A stretch of DNA of 64,000 nt, from NCBI RefSeq assembly GCF_004962245.1, contig NZ_SUHQ01000034.1:1-64000 (forward strand), read 5' to 3'. Shown one piece after another: positions 18,367 through 28,121 of the stretch (positions within the stretch are counted from its first letter, which is position 1; each line of letters opens with the position of its first letter). The position numbers and the translations under genes were made by a program. The notes below the pieces were generated by a model. It was not told where the DNA came from and did no database searches. It saw nothing but the letters and a program-made list of their open reading frames with translations. Source of the stretch: Mesorhizobium sp. (GTDB taxonomy: Bacteria; Pseudomonadota; Alphaproteobacteria; Rhizobiales; Rhizobiaceae).

Positions 18367-19290
18367 TTAGTAGCCAAGTGTCCGATCGACGACGCCGATC
18401 AGTTCTTTCCCGGCGCGGTGACGCCGGATGTTTTCGACGACCGATTGCGCCGCCGTATGCGGCTGGGTCACGGACGCGATGTGCGGGGTGATCATCACCC
18501 GGGGATGCGTCCACAGCGGATGGTTTTCCGGCAGCGGCTCCGGGTCAGTGACGTCGAGCATCGCCGCCGCAAGTTGGCCGCTGTCGAGCGCCTCGATCAG
18601 CGCGGTCTGGTCGAGTTGCGGGCCGCGGCCGACATGCAGCAGACGCGCTCCGGCAGGCAGCAGGGCGAAGAGCCGCGCATTTAACATGCCGCGTGTTCGT
18701 TGCGTCAGCGGCAGCAGACAGACGAGAATGTCCGTCTGCTTCAGAAAGCCGGCAAGCTGATCTTCGCCGTGAAAGCAGGTGACGCCCTCGATCCGCTTTT
18801 CGCTGCGGCTCCATCCGGCCAGGGGAAACTGGAACGGCTTCAGGCGCTCGATGGCCGCTTGCGCCAACATGCCAAGCCCCAGAAAGCCAACTCGACATTC
18901 ATGGGCCTGCCGCGCGGGGATGCCCCTCCAGGTCTGCCTGCTCTGTTGGTCGAGGTAGGCCGGTAAGTCGCGGTGGAGTGCCAGCACACCGAGCGCGACA
19001 TATTCCTGCATCATGCGGATGATGCCGTCCTCGACCATGCGAACCAAATTCACGTGGCCGGGCACGATATCCGCCTTGAACTGATCGACGCCCGCCCCGA
19101 TGGAAAACAGCACTTCCAGCTTGCGGTAGCGTGAGATGTCGTCCGGTACGGTCCAGGTGATGAGATAGCGGATCTTCTCGGGGTCAACCTCTTCGCTGCA
19201 ATGGAAGAACTCCAAATCCGGCAGCTCCCGCGCGAAGACCTGGCGAAAGACAGCACTGCGTGCTGCATCGGAATTGAAGAGAAACGCCAT
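18367..19290 (-). CDS. D-2-hydroxyacid dehydrogenase, GhrA-like
   Basis: A 307-residue NAD(P)-dependent dehydrogenase. The Rossmann motif VGFLGLGMLAQAA lies near residue 140, the substrate arginine region is LLPLTQRTRGML, and the catalytic glutamate and histidine lie in DPEPLPENHPLW and MITPHIAS. This is the glyoxylate/hydroxypyruvate reductase A layout. ATG 19290 has an AAGGGCGG site; the reading to 19317 would overlap the deacylase gene. It would reduce or oxidise a 2-oxo/2-hydroxyacid produced in the same operon. Confidence 0.83.
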   Translation of the reverse strand: MAFLFNSDAARSAVFRQVFARELPDLEFFHCSEEVDPEKIRYLITWTVPDDISRYRKLEVLFSIGAGVDQFKADIVPGHVNLVRMVEDGIIRMMQEYVALGVLALHRDLPAYLDQQSRQTWRGIPARQAHECRVGFLGLGMLAQAAIERLKPFQFPLAGWSRSEKRIEGVTCFHGEDQLAGFLKQTDILVCLLPLTQRTRGMLNARLFALLPAGARLLHVGRGPQLDQTALIEALDSGQLAAAMLDVTDPEPLPENHPLWTHPRVMITPHIASVTQPHTAAQSVVENIRRHRAGKELIGVVDRTLGY

Positions 19291-19306
19291 CGAAACCGCC
19301 CTTCTG

Positions 19307-20431
19307 TCACGCCGCAAGTCGTGCGCCGAGGTCCTCGATCATCTTCCGGCATGCCGCGAGTTCGCCGAGTTCGATGTATTCGTTCGGGCGATGGGCCTGC
19401 CCGATCTCGCCAGGACCGCAAATGATCGCGTCGATGCCGGCCTGCTGGTAAAGCCCTGCTTCAGTTCCATAGCTGACTGCCGTGAGCGGCTCCTGCCCGG
19501 TCAGCTGCGTCAGCGTGGCCGCCAGCTCACTTCCGTTCACGGGCGCAAGGGCGGGATAGGCGCTCATCTCGTGCCAGGCCACGTCGAAGCCGCTGTCGCG
19601 CAGGGCGAACAGCCGGGCTTTCACCGGCTCCAGCAGCGAAGTCGGGGAAACGCCCGGCACGGCACGCACCTCGATATCGGCAGTGCAGCGGTCAGGGATG
19701 ATGTTGACGGCCTGTCCACCGGCGATGACGCCCACCTGCAAGGAAGAGTATGGCGGAGCGAAATTGTCATCGAGCGGCCCGTCGGCGAGCGATTGGCCAT
19801 AGGCAACGGCATGCGTGATCACGCCAGCCATGGCGTGTACCGCATTGAGACCAAGGTCGGGCCGTGACGAATGGCCGGATCGGCCGATCACCTCGAGCCG
19901 TGCGGCCGCCTTGCCCTTGTGCGCGCGCACAGGCTGCATTCGGCTGGGCTCTCCGATGACCGCGCCAAGCGGCTTCTCGCACAGGCCCGGTAGCGCAGCC
20001 AGGAGATGCGGCACGCCACGGCATCCCGCCTCCTCGTCGTAGGAGAATGCAAGATGAACCGGCTGCCGCAGGTTCATCTCCGCAAGTCCTGGGAGCGCGG
20101 CCAATGCGCAGGCGAGAAAGCCCTTCATGTCGGTGGTGCCGCGGCCGTAGAGCCTATCACCGTCGCGGCGCAGGATGAACGGATCCGAGCTCCATTCAGG
20201 CTCGCCGGCCGGCACGACATCCACATGTCCGGAGATGATGTAGCCCCGATACTCGCGGGGGCCGATCGTGACGAACAGGTTGGACCGGTCGCCCTCGGGG
20301 CCGGGGAGAACCCTTACGTCGGCGCCTGCCGCCTCGCAGTACCTCCGTATCCAATCGACAATCGCGCCGTTTGGGGTGCCCACCACAGTGGGAAATGCAA
20401 TCAGCCTCGCGAGAATCTCTTCCACGTTCAT
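19307..20431 (-). CDS. M20-family deacylase, acetylornithine deacetylase (ArgE)-like
   Basis: A 374-residue zinc hydrolase of the M20 family. Metal ligands are visible in SGHVDVVP near residue 80, GRGTTDMKG near residue 110 and the glutamate pair YDEEAGCRG near residue 145; a C-terminal histidine is in GQAHRPNEY. ATG 20431 (MNVEEILARLIAFPTV) is chosen because the family begins here; the 66 upstream residues of the longer frame are non-homologous. It heads the five-gene operon. As an ArgE paralogue outside an arginine cluster it probably removes an acyl group from an imported N-acyl amino acid. Confidence 0.83.
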   Translation of the reverse strand: MNVEEILARLIAFPTVVGTPNGAIVDWIRRYCEAAGADVRVLPGPEGDRSNLFVTIGPREYRGYIISGHVDVVPAGEPEWSSDPFILRRDGDRLYGRGTTDMKGFLACALAALPGLAEMNLRQPVHLAFSYDEEAGCRGVPHLLAALPGLCEKPLGAVIGEPSRMQPVRAHKGKAAARLEVIGRSGHSSRPDLGLNAVHAMAGVITHAVAYGQSLADGPLDDNFAPPYSSLQVGVIAGGQAVNIIPDRCTADIEVRAVPGVSPTSLLEPVKARLFALRDSGFDVAWHEMSAYPALAPVNGSELAATLTQLTGQEPLTAVSYGTEAGLYQQAGIDAIICGPGEIGQAHRPNEYIELGELAACRKMIEDLGARLAA

Positions 20432-20683
20432 GACGGCCACTTCTGCTTGCGCAACTCGGCGGACGCGACCAGCGTAACCACCGGCAGGAGTGTTCCCTGC
20501 CGAATCGCGTCCAGCTTTGGCCGAAGATTTCGAAAAAGCGTCTCGAACCAGCGGAACCTGCTGGCTTTCCGATGTAAGCTTGCGGCAAAAGAGGACTGTC
20601 GCACACATGGCAATCGGCGGCAGGATCAAACACCGCGTGCTCGCAACCCTGGGGGCATTGGTTGAAGGAGCGGATCGACTGAC

Positions 20684-21562
20684 ATGCAGAGATCAGTGCG
20701 CCTGAAATCCTTTGAACTGTTCGCGCGGGACATCAACGATGTCGACGTTGCGCTGCTGCATGCGCTGTCGATCTCGGTTCGCTGGCCGCATCGGCCCAAG
20801 GACTGGGACCTGCTGCGTCGCGCCGGGCACGGCATCGTTGCTGTTGACGGTATTGGGCGCGTGTTCGGAAGCGCGATGTGGTTTCCCCACGGGAACGACT
20901 TTGCCACCATCGGCCTCGTAATCACTACGCCCCGTACTCAGGCTCAGGGCGGTGGCCGATGGCTCATGGACCAGGTCCTCGAGCGGTGCGGAGATCGCAA
21001 TCTGGCGCTGAACTCCACCCATGTCGCCTATCCCCTGTATGTTTCGCTTGGCTTCACGAGCGAGGCGATTGTCTACATGCGCCAGGGAGAGGCCCCACAA
21101 GCACTCTCCTCAATGCCGGCCCTGGACGGGGACCTGGGTGACTTGCCCAACGACACGCTCAGCGAGATTACCGCGCTGGACGCGCGTGCATTCGGGACAG
21201 ATCGTGCGAGGCTACTCGCGCTGCTCGCAGAGGATGCCTCGATAGCCACTCTGAGCCGTGGCGGCGAGATCGTTGGCTATTCCATGTGTCGGGAGTTCGG
21301 GCGCGGCTTTGTGATTGGCCCCACAGTAGCCCGAAACGACCAGGACGCGGTGCATCTCACGGCCGCCCATCTGAAGAAGCTGCAAGGCCGGTTCGTTCGC
21401 GTCGATACGCGCGAGAGAGATGGCGTGTTTGCCGAGTTTCTTCAGCAGAGCGGCCTTGGCATTGCCGAGACCGTGACGACGATGTCCAAGGGCCGCCGGT
21501 TTCTGAACCGGGACAGCAACGAGCCTTGGGTCTATGGATTGGCCGGCCACGCCCTGAGTTGA
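20684..21562 (+). CDS. GNAT-family N-acetyltransferase
   Basis: A 292-residue protein with an N-terminal acetyltransferase domain. The acetyl-CoA loop region is TTPRTQAQGGGRWLMDQVLE near residue 85, followed by NLALNSTHVAYPLYVSLGF, the typical beta5-alpha4 segment. The second half, with SRGGEIVGYSMCREFGRGFVIGP (read in part), is a second GNAT-like fold as in two-domain DUF1248-type proteins. It diverges from the M20 deacylase gene, so one module can remove an acyl group and the other add one. The acceptor is unknown. Confidence 0.8.
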   Translation: MQRSVRLKSFELFARDINDVDVALLHALSISVRWPHRPKDWDLLRRAGHGIVAVDGIGRVFGSAMWFPHGNDFATIGLVITTPRTQAQGGGRWLMDQVLERCGDRNLALNSTHVAYPLYVSLGFTSEAIVYMRQGEAPQALSSMPALDGDLGDLPNDTLSEITALDARAFGTDRARLLALLAEDASIATLSRGGEIVGYSMCREFGRGFVIGPTVARNDQDAVHLTAAHLKKLQGRFVRVDTRERDGVFAEFLQQSGLGIAETVTTMSKGRRFLNRDSNEPWVYGLAGHALS

Positions 21563-21666
21563 ATACCAGTTCATGTCCGCCCTCAAGCGGTGGTCAAAAA
21601 TGCGGCTATCGCGTTCCGCACGCTATCTTGAAGAAGGTCGTCGCTTATCCGAGGGTGCCCAGGCGC

Positions 21667-22404
21667 TCACGGTGCTTGCCCCTGGCGGTCAGCGAAGCTG
21701 TCTAACACGCCTAGACGCGTCGGGGCAGCCCAGGCGCCTCGCTTCGAGGGCGCCAGCCGACAACGCACCAGCATCTCCGCAAGACCGACCGCGGCGCTGA
21801 CGCCATCCACGACCGGAAGAAGATGCTCGCGCTGCAGGTCTGCCGCGAATTGCGCCATGCCGGCGCAGCCGAGCACCACCCCTTCCGCACCGAGTGCGAC
21901 GCCCTGCCGGATGAACTCTGAAATTCGCTCGAATGCACCGCTGTCCGGTTTCTCCAAGTCGAGCACCGGAATGTCCGATGCGAAGATCCGGCGGCAGCGA
22001 CGGGAAAACCCATAGCGATGGATGTTGTCTTCGATGATGGGCGCCGACCGCGACAAGGTCGTCACAACACAGAAGCTGTGGGCAACCAGGCTCACGGCGT
22101 GAAACGATGCTTCACCGATGCCGATCACCGGTTTTGTTGCGAGAGCCCTGGCGGCATCCAGGCCGGTGTCATCGAAGCAGGCGATGATATGGGCGTCGGC
22201 GCCGTCCACCTCGGCCAAAAGGATCTGCTTCAAAAGGCCAGGAACAGACAGCGCTCCGTCGAACGGCCCCTCGATTGCTTCAGGGCCAATCAATGGCTGC
22301 AATCCTACGATCGCTGTTTCGGGACCCGCTGCGGCAGTCGCTGCGGCGACGATGCGTCCCGTCATCGAGACCGTCGTGTTCGGATTAATGACGGCAATTC
22401 GCAT
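21667..22404 (-). CDS. Asp/Glu/hydantoin racemase family protein
   Basis: A 245-residue protein of the aspartate/glutamate/hydantoin racemase fold. It opens MRIAVINPNTTVSMT, the hallmark of the HyuE/hydantoin racemase branch. Two expected catalytic cysteines lie in HIIACFDDTGLDAAR and VVLGCAGMAQF. ATG 22404 has GGAG eight bases upstream. It is the last gene of the amino-acid transport operon. This suggests inversion of an imported D- or L-configured amino acid or hydantoin. Confidence 0.82.
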   Translation of the reverse strand: MRIAVINPNTTVSMTGRIVAAATAAAGPETAIVGLQPLIGPEAIEGPFDGALSVPGLLKQILLAEVDGADAHIIACFDDTGLDAARALATKPVIGIGEASFHAVSLVAHSFCVVTTLSRSAPIIEDNIHRYGFSRRCRRIFASDIPVLDLEKPDSGAFERISEFIRQGVALGAEGVVLGCAGMAQFAADLQREHLLPVVDGVSAAVGLAEMLVRCRLAPSKRGAWAAPTRLGVLDSFADRQGQAP

Positions 22405-22431
22405 CAAGGCGCTCCAAATAGGTCCAGGCTC

Positions 22432-23664
22432 TCACACCAATGCCAGCGCCTTGGACATACGCTCGAGCCCTTTGCGCAACATCGGACGAGGGCAACCGAC
22501 ATTAAGGCGAATGAAGCCTTCGCCACCGGGTCCATAGACGCGCCCGTCGTACAAATTGACCCCGGCTCGGTCGACGAAAAACTGCTGGATGCCTCCTACC
22601 TTCCGATCGAGCTCGCACGCATCCAGCCACACCAGGAAGGAAGCATCCGGTCGCATCGGTGTTATGCCAGGCAAGCGGTCCTCGGCGAACTTGAAGACCA
22701 GATCGACATTCCCGTCGATGTAGCCCGTCAACTGGTCCACCCAAGGCGCGCCGGTGCTGTAAGCGACCTCTAACGCCAGCCGTCCGAAGAAGTTGGCGTT
22801 GACCATGAACGATGCCCGCATGGTGGCCAGAAGCGCTTCGCGCCGCTCCTTGTTAGCCACCGACACCGTTGCAGAGGGCACGCCGGCGAGATTGAAGGTC
22901 TTCGTTGGAGCCGTGCAGATGAATGACTTTTCCGCAGCATCCTCCGAGAGGGAAGAAAAGACGATGTGCGGACGGTCTGACAATCTGATGTCGCAATGGA
23001 TATCATCAGAGATTACAAGGACGCCGTAGCGCTCGCAGACATCGTTCAGCGCCGTCAGTTCCTCGCGCGTCCACGCTTTTCCGGCGGGATTATGCGGATT
23101 GCAGAGCAGGAAGGCCTTGGCGCCGCTGGCTGCCAACCTCTCGAAGTTCTCCAGGTCGAGCTCGTATCGGTTATTTTGAAGCCTTAGCCTGTTGACCAGC
23201 AGCCTTCTTCCGCTCCCGTGAATTACCTCGAAATAGGGCGAATAAACGGGAGACTGCACAATCACGCCATCCCCGGGCTTCGTGAAGGTACGAAGCATAG
23301 CCGCTACAGACGGCATGATTGCCGGCGCCGGCAACAATGTCTCCAGCGCCGGAGCCCAATCGTGCCGACGCGCGAACCATGACTGCACAATCTCGTAGTG
23401 ACGGGGATCGCGACGCGTGTAGCCGTAAATTCCATGGTCCGCCGCTTCGCGCAGGGCCGCGATGACGGCTTCAGGCGCGCGGAAATCCATATCCGCGGTC
23501 CATAGCGAAAGCAGGTTTTCGCCCTCGACCCGAGGCGAAAACTCGTCCCATTGATTGGCCCATTTGACTGACCCGAACTGGTGGCGGTCATAAACCCGGT
23601 CGAAGTCGACCGTTCCAGCGCTCCGATCCGCAACCGCCGAATACGATGTATCTGCACAAACCAT
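22432..23664 (-). CDS. PatB/MalY-type PLP enzyme (aminotransferase or C-S lyase)
   Basis: A 410-residue fold-type I PLP enzyme. The MalY/PatB branch is indicated by LSLWTADMDFRAPEAVIAAL near residue 50, then HGIYGYTRR, LCNPHNPAGKAWT, ISDDIHCDI with the PLP aspartate, and the Schiff-base lysine in TAPTKTFNLAG. Known members act as cystathionine beta-lyases or general C-S lyases. It sits between the ABC ATPase and racemase genes of the same operon, so it probably processes the transported amino acid. Confidence 0.83.
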   Translation of the reverse strand: MVCADTSYSAVADRSAGTVDFDRVYDRHQFGSVKWANQWDEFSPRVEGENLLSLWTADMDFRAPEAVIAALREAADHGIYGYTRRDPRHYEIVQSWFARRHDWAPALETLLPAPAIMPSVAAMLRTFTKPGDGVIVQSPVYSPYFEVIHGSGRRLLVNRLRLQNNRYELDLENFERLAASGAKAFLLCNPHNPAGKAWTREELTALNDVCERYGVLVISDDIHCDIRLSDRPHIVFSSLSEDAAEKSFICTAPTKTFNLAGVPSATVSVANKERREALLATMRASFMVNANFFGRLALEVAYSTGAPWVDQLTGYIDGNVDLVFKFAEDRLPGITPMRPDASFLVWLDACELDRKVGGIQQFFVDRAGVNLYDGRVYGPGGEGFIRLNVGCPRPMLRKGLERMSKALALV

Positions 23665-23714
23665 TTGCTACTTCTCTGGTAAGATCATTGGCGGCTGCTC
23701 CACCTTGTCGCGTT

Positions 23715-24494
23715 CTACTTGAGGACTTGTGCCAGAAACTGTCGCGCCCTACCCGAACGAGGGTTGCCGAAGAACTCATGGGGCGTGTTCGCTTCCACGA
23801 TCTCTCCGCGATCCATGAACACCACGCGATCGGCGACTTCCCGGGCGAAGCCCATTTCGTGCGTCACGCACAGCATCGTCCTACCCTCGCCGGCGAGCGA
23901 TACCATCGTGTCGAGAACCTCCTTGACGATCTCGGGATCGAGCGAAGATGTCGGTTCATCGAAGAGCATGATCTTAGGATTCATGCACAGCGCGCGGGCA
24001 ATCGCGGCGCGCTGTTGCTGGCCGCCCGACAACTGCCCCGGAAAGCTGTGCGCCTTCTCGGCGATCCGGACGCGGTCGAGGTAACGCCTAGCGACCTCTT
24101 CCGCGGCCTTGCGAGGCATCCTCCTCACCCAGATCAGCGCCAAGGTGCAATTGTCGAGCACGGTCAGATGCGGAAACAGGTTGAAATGCTGAAACACCAT
24201 GCCGACATCTCTGCGGATCTCATCGATCTTGCGAAAGTCCTCGGTCAACGCTCTCCCGTTGACGATGATCTCGCCGGTCTGGTGCTCTTCGAGATGGTTG
24301 ATGCATCGGATCATGGTCGACTTCCCGGATCCGGAAGGGCCGCAAATCACAATCCGTTCGCCTGGAGACACAGAGAGATTAATGTCCCTAAGGGCGTGAA
24401 ACGAACCGAACCATTTGTTGACTTCGCGCAGCTCGATGGCCATCGCCGCTTCGCTCGTCACCACGCGTCTTGCTGAAACTGTCTGTCGTACCAT
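23715..24494 (-). CDS. aapP: Polar amino-acid ABC transporter ATP-binding protein
   Basis: A 259-residue ATPase with Walker A GPSGSGKST near residue 57, signature LSGGQQQRAAIARAL and Walker B IMLFDEPTSSLDPE. These are the features of GlnQ/AapP proteins. An AGGA site lies before ATG 24494, eight bases after the permease stop; ATG 24443 is a shorter alternative that matches the family start MAIELREVNKWFG. It powers the permease pair encoded immediately upstream. Confidence 0.88.
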   Translation of the reverse strand: MVRQTVSARRVVTSEAAMAIELREVNKWFGSFHALRDINLSVSPGERIVICGPSGSGKSTMIRCINHLEEHQTGEIIVNGRALTEDFRKIDEIRRDVGMVFQHFNLFPHLTVLDNCTLALIWVRRMPRKAAEEVARRYLDRVRIAEKAHSFPGQLSGGQQQRAAIARALCMNPKIMLFDEPTSSLDPEIVKEVLDTMVSLAGEGRTMLCVTHEMGFAREVADRVVFMDRGEIVEANTPHEFFGNPRSGRARQFLAQVLK

Positions 24495-24502
24495 TTCGCT
24501 TC

Positions 24503-25642
24503 CTAGCTCTTGTGGCCGCGCGCGAACTCGCGCTCCATCGCCTGCGAGTACCGGGACATGCCGAAGCAGAAGATCCAGTAGACCAGTCCGGCGAAGAGAT
24601 AGCCCGTCGAGGAGATCGTCGGCCCCGCCCAGTTCGGGTCGACCCGCGCCGTTTCCACGGCTCTCAGGAAGTCGGCGATGCCGACTATCGCGACCAGCGT
24701 CGTGTCCTTGAACAGCCCGATGAAGGTGGAGACGATGCCCGGTATGACGATAGTAAGCGCCTGCGGGAGGATGATCAGACGCATGATCGTAAAATAGCTA
24801 AGGCCGAGCGCCTTTGCTGCCTCATATTGCCCCTTGGGAATGGCCTGAAGGCCGGCGCGCACCACCTCGGCCATGTAGGCTGACGAGAACAGCGCAATCG
24901 CAATCAGCGGACGCAGTAGCCGGTCGGGCGTCAGATAATCAGGCACGAAGAGCGGCATCATGAAGTTCGCCATGAACAGCACCGTGATGAACGGCACGCC
25001 CCTCACGACCTCGATGAAGATCACGCACACCGCTCTGACGAGGGGAAGCTCCGACCGTCGGCCGAGCGCGAGAAGCACGCCGATCGGGAGCGAGAAGACG
25101 ATGCCCACGACCGACATGAGCAGCGTGATGAGCAGGCCTCCCCACAACACGGTGTCGATGACGGGCAGATTGAGGGACGCGACGCCACGCAACAGCACGA
25201 AGGCGACGACGGGATAGGCAATGAAGAACAGCAACGCCGCCACGTTGCGCTGTGGCGCCCGTTTCCACAGTAGCCAGACGATCAGGACGGCGCCAATTAT
25301 CAGCGTCAGGTCTACCCGCCAGCGCTCGGCTACCGGATAGGCCCCGTACCGGAGATAGTCGAATTTCTCCACGATGAACGGCCAGCAGGCGCCGTCAGGG
25401 TTCGCGCGGCATTCCTCCTGTCCGCCGGTCCAGACTGCGTCGAATACCGCAAAACTCAGCAACTGGTACAAAAGCCATGCCGCGAGAGCCGTGAAGCAGA
25501 TCGTGAGCACGCCGGAGAACGGCGTCGAAAACAGGTTCTTTCGCATCCAGGCCGCTGGGCTCCGCCGGATCCTCCATGGCGGTGCCGTAGGCGGCAGAAG
25601 TGAGCTGTTGGCGAGGGGCGAATGCAGGGAGTGACCGCTCAT
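24503..25642 (-). CDS. aapM: General amino-acid ABC transporter permease (AapM/BztC-like)
   Basis: A 379-residue inner-membrane permease. The long N-terminal part with helices near residues 40-60 and 100-120 precedes the HisM-type core. The coupling loop contains AEVVRAGLQAIPKGQYEAAKALGLSYF. The size and N-terminal extension match AapM/BztC of the general L-amino-acid transporter. GAGG precedes ATG 25642, three bases after the stop of the partner permease. Confidence 0.87.
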   Translation of the reverse strand: MSGHSLHSPLANSSLLPPTAPPWRIRRSPAAWMRKNLFSTPFSGVLTICFTALAAWLLYQLLSFAVFDAVWTGGQEECRANPDGACWPFIVEKFDYLRYGAYPVAERWRVDLTLIIGAVLIVWLLWKRAPQRNVAALLFFIAYPVVAFVLLRGVASLNLPVIDTVLWGGLLITLLMSVVGIVFSLPIGVLLALGRRSELPLVRAVCVIFIEVVRGVPFITVLFMANFMMPLFVPDYLTPDRLLRPLIAIALFSSAYMAEVVRAGLQAIPKGQYEAAKALGLSYFTIMRLIILPQALTIVIPGIVSTFIGLFKDTTLVAIVGIADFLRAVETARVDPNWAGPTISSTGYLFAGLVYWIFCFGMSRYSQAMEREFARGHKS

Positions 25643-25645
25643 GCA

Positions 25646-26833
25646 TCACCTCTCGACGATCGCGAAACGTCGATTGAAGGCGTTCATGACCATCGACGTG
25701 ACGAGGGAAATCGCGAGATAGACCGACAGGGTAATCGCCATCACCTGGACGGCCGCGCCCGTTTGGTTGAGCACCGTTCCCGCAAAAATCTGAACGAGAT
25801 CCGGGTAGCCGATGAACACAGCGAGCGAGGAATTCTTCGTGAGATTCAGGTACTGGCTGGTCAGGGGCGGGATGATGATGCGCAGTGCCTGGGGAACGGT
25901 GACCAAGCGAAGCGTCTTGCCCGGCGCAAGCCCCAGCGCGTGGGCGGCTTCGGTCTGGCCTTTCGGCACGGCCTGAATACCGCTGCGGACAATTTCCGCA
26001 ATAAACGACGCGGTGTAGGCGGAGAGACCGATCAGAAGTGCGGCGAACTCCGGATAAAGCTGGTGTCCACCCCGAAAATTGAACCCCCTCAACTCCGGGG
26101 TCACGAACGATACGGGCGAACCGACCAGGAAGAAGACGATCAGAGGCAGTCCGATCAAGGCAGCGAGGCTGACCCGAAGCACGGGTAGCTGTTTGCCGGT
26201 GCGGTCCTGCACGCGCCTTGCATGGAACCTGTAAGCGAAGCAGAGCATGGTGCCCGCCAGGAAAGCAAGTCCGACGCTACCTGCTCCTTCATGGAGCTGA
26301 ATTTCCGGAATGATGAGACCGCGATTGTTCAGATAGATGCCGCCGGGGAGTTCGATCGACGCCCTCGGCGTGGGCAGCGGTTTCAGAACAGCATTGTACC
26401 AGAAGAGAAGCTGCAGCAGCAGCGGGACGTTGCGTATGACCTCGACGTACGATGCGGCCACCTTCGCAACGATCCAGTTCGGCGACAGGCGTGCAATGCC
26501 GACCACAAAGCCCAAGAGTGTGGCCAACACGATTCCCAGCAAACTCACATAGAGCGTGTTGACCACGCCCACCCAGAACGCCTGGCCGTAGGTGGAGAGC
26601 GTGTCGTAAGGAATAAGGGTCTGGTTGATATCGAAACCGGCGGTCTCGTTCCAGAAGCCGAAGGATAGCGGAATCCCGCGCGCCCTCATGTTCGACGCGG
26701 TCTGAATGGCAATGCTTACGACCAATGCTAGCAGGCTGCCGGCCAGCAAAACCTGATACAGGACGCCCCGGACCTTGGCGTCGTGCAGAGAAAGGCTCCA
26801 CAGCGAGCGCGGGGCGAGCAGCACTTCGGACAT
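25646..26833 (-). CDS. aapQ: General amino-acid ABC transporter permease (AapQ/BztB-like)
   Basis: A 395-residue permease with the AapQ layout. The N-terminus MSEVLLAPRSLWSLSLHD leads to a first helix at about residues 23-42, then the segment FDINQTLIPY typical of AapQ/BztB. The coupling loop is AEIVRSGIQAVPKGQTEAAHALGL. ATG 26833 is preferred because homology begins there and AGGA lies just upstream; the reading to 26944 would run into the binding-protein gene. It is co-transcribed with aapM. Confidence 0.85.
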   Translation of the reverse strand: MSEVLLAPRSLWSLSLHDAKVRGVLYQVLLAGSLLALVVSIAIQTASNMRARGIPLSFGFWNETAGFDINQTLIPYDTLSTYGQAFWVGVVNTLYVSLLGIVLATLLGFVVGIARLSPNWIVAKVAASYVEVIRNVPLLLQLLFWYNAVLKPLPTPRASIELPGGIYLNNRGLIIPEIQLHEGAGSVGLAFLAGTMLCFAYRFHARRVQDRTGKQLPVLRVSLAALIGLPLIVFFLVGSPVSFVTPELRGFNFRGGHQLYPEFAALLIGLSAYTASFIAEIVRSGIQAVPKGQTEAAHALGLAPGKTLRLVTVPQALRIIIPPLTSQYLNLTKNSSLAVFIGYPDLVQIFAGTVLNQTGAAVQVMAITLSVYLAISLVTSMVMNAFNRRFAIVER

Positions 26834-26901
26834 GATCCTGTTCCTGTTGGTGCGGAACCAAGGCATCGGCGCAATCGCCGACGCTATGACCAGAATTGGC
26901 C

Positions 26902-27915
26902 CTAGCGGACAGGTGGGGCGTACTGGAGACCACCCTGGTTCCAAAGTGCGTTCAGGCCGCGCTCCATTTTCAGCGGCGAGTCCTTGCCGATATTGCGATC
27001 GAAAACTTCGCCATAGTTGCCAACCTGCTTGATAACGTCGACAGACCAGGTATCGGCGAGCCCGAGATCCTTTCCAATGCTGCCCTCCACTCCGAGCAGC
27101 CGGCGGATGTTCGGGTTCTCTGACGACTTCATTTCATCGACGTTCTGCGATGTCACTCCGAGCTCCTCGGCAGAGACCATGACGAGGAGCGTCCATTTGG
27201 CCACGTTGAACCAATGATCGTCTCCCTGCCGCACGGCCGGCCCAAGTGGCTCCTTGGAGATGAGTTCGGGAAGCACGATGCTATCGTCGGAGTTCGCCAT
27301 ACGCTGGCGAGAGGCATTCAAGGTGGACGAGTCGGCGGAGAGAACGTCGCAGCGACCTTCCTCGTAGGCCTTCACGACGGCTTCTTCATCGGCGAAACCG
27401 ACGGTCGAGTATGATATCGAATGCGACCGGAAGTAGTCGGCGAGGTTCAACTCGGTCGTGGTGCCTTGGGTGACGCAAATCGACGCGCCATCAAGATCTT
27501 TGGCCGAACCAATGTTCTCCGCTTTGCGAACCATGAAGCCCTGGCCATCATAGAAATACGTGCCCGCGAAAAGTATGCCGAGGGATGTGTCGCGGGACGA
27601 CGTCCAGGTTGCGTTATGTGCGAGTATATCGATCTCGCCCGACTGCAGAGCGGTGAAGCGGTCCTTCGGCGTAAGCGGAATGAACCTTACCTTCTGTGCG
27701 TCCCCCAGAACGGCCGCCGCGACAGCGCGGCAATAATCGACGACGAACCCGGTCCATTTGCCCTCATTGTCCGGAAGACTGAAACCGGCTGTCGCTGAGT
27801 TGGTGCCGCAGGTCAGAATTCCATTCTTCTTGACGTCTTCGATCGTCGCGGCCGACGCGTTTGATGCCGCCAGTGCAACGGCTGCTGCCATCAGTCCTTT
27901 GAGAATCGCTTGCAT
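26902..27915 (-). CDS. aapJ: General amino-acid ABC transporter binding protein (AapJ/BztA-like)
   Basis: A 337-residue periplasmic binding protein. A Sec signal peptide (MQAILKGLMAAAVALAASNASA) ends near residue 22. The mature protein has GILTCGTNSATAGFSLPDNEGKW and VDYCRAVAAAVLGD, both typical of AapJ/BztA, whose ligand range is broad L-amino acids. ATG 27915 follows GGGGAA by about six bases; the extra 25 residues of the longer frame are not homologous. It is the first structural gene after the LysR gene, and the 206-base gap upstream probably holds the operon promoter. Confidence 0.87.
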   Translation of the reverse strand: MQAILKGLMAAAVALAASNASAATIEDVKKNGILTCGTNSATAGFSLPDNEGKWTGFVVDYCRAVAAAVLGDAQKVRFIPLTPKDRFTALQSGEIDILAHNATWTSSRDTSLGILFAGTYFYDGQGFMVRKAENIGSAKDLDGASICVTQGTTTELNLADYFRSHSISYSTVGFADEEAVVKAYEEGRCDVLSADSSTLNASRQRMANSDDSIVLPELISKEPLGPAVRQGDDHWFNVAKWTLLVMVSAEELGVTSQNVDEMKSSENPNIRRLLGVEGSIGKDLGLADTWSVDVIKQVGNYGEVFDRNIGKDSPLKMERGLNALWNQGGLQYAPPVR

Positions 27916-28121
27916 CCTGGTTCCCCTTTTTTGCTTGTGGAGCATCAGGGTTGCGCAGGCGAAATTATTCGTCAAATTCATTCTCTTCATGCTGAATATG
28001 AGCAGCGTTCATGATGCCAAGAGAACGAATGATGCCAGGTATCGTATCCGCCATAGGTGAGCGTATCTTATGAATGTCCGTATTTGCGTTGAATCGCTAA
28101 GCAGATTTCCTTATCTGTTTG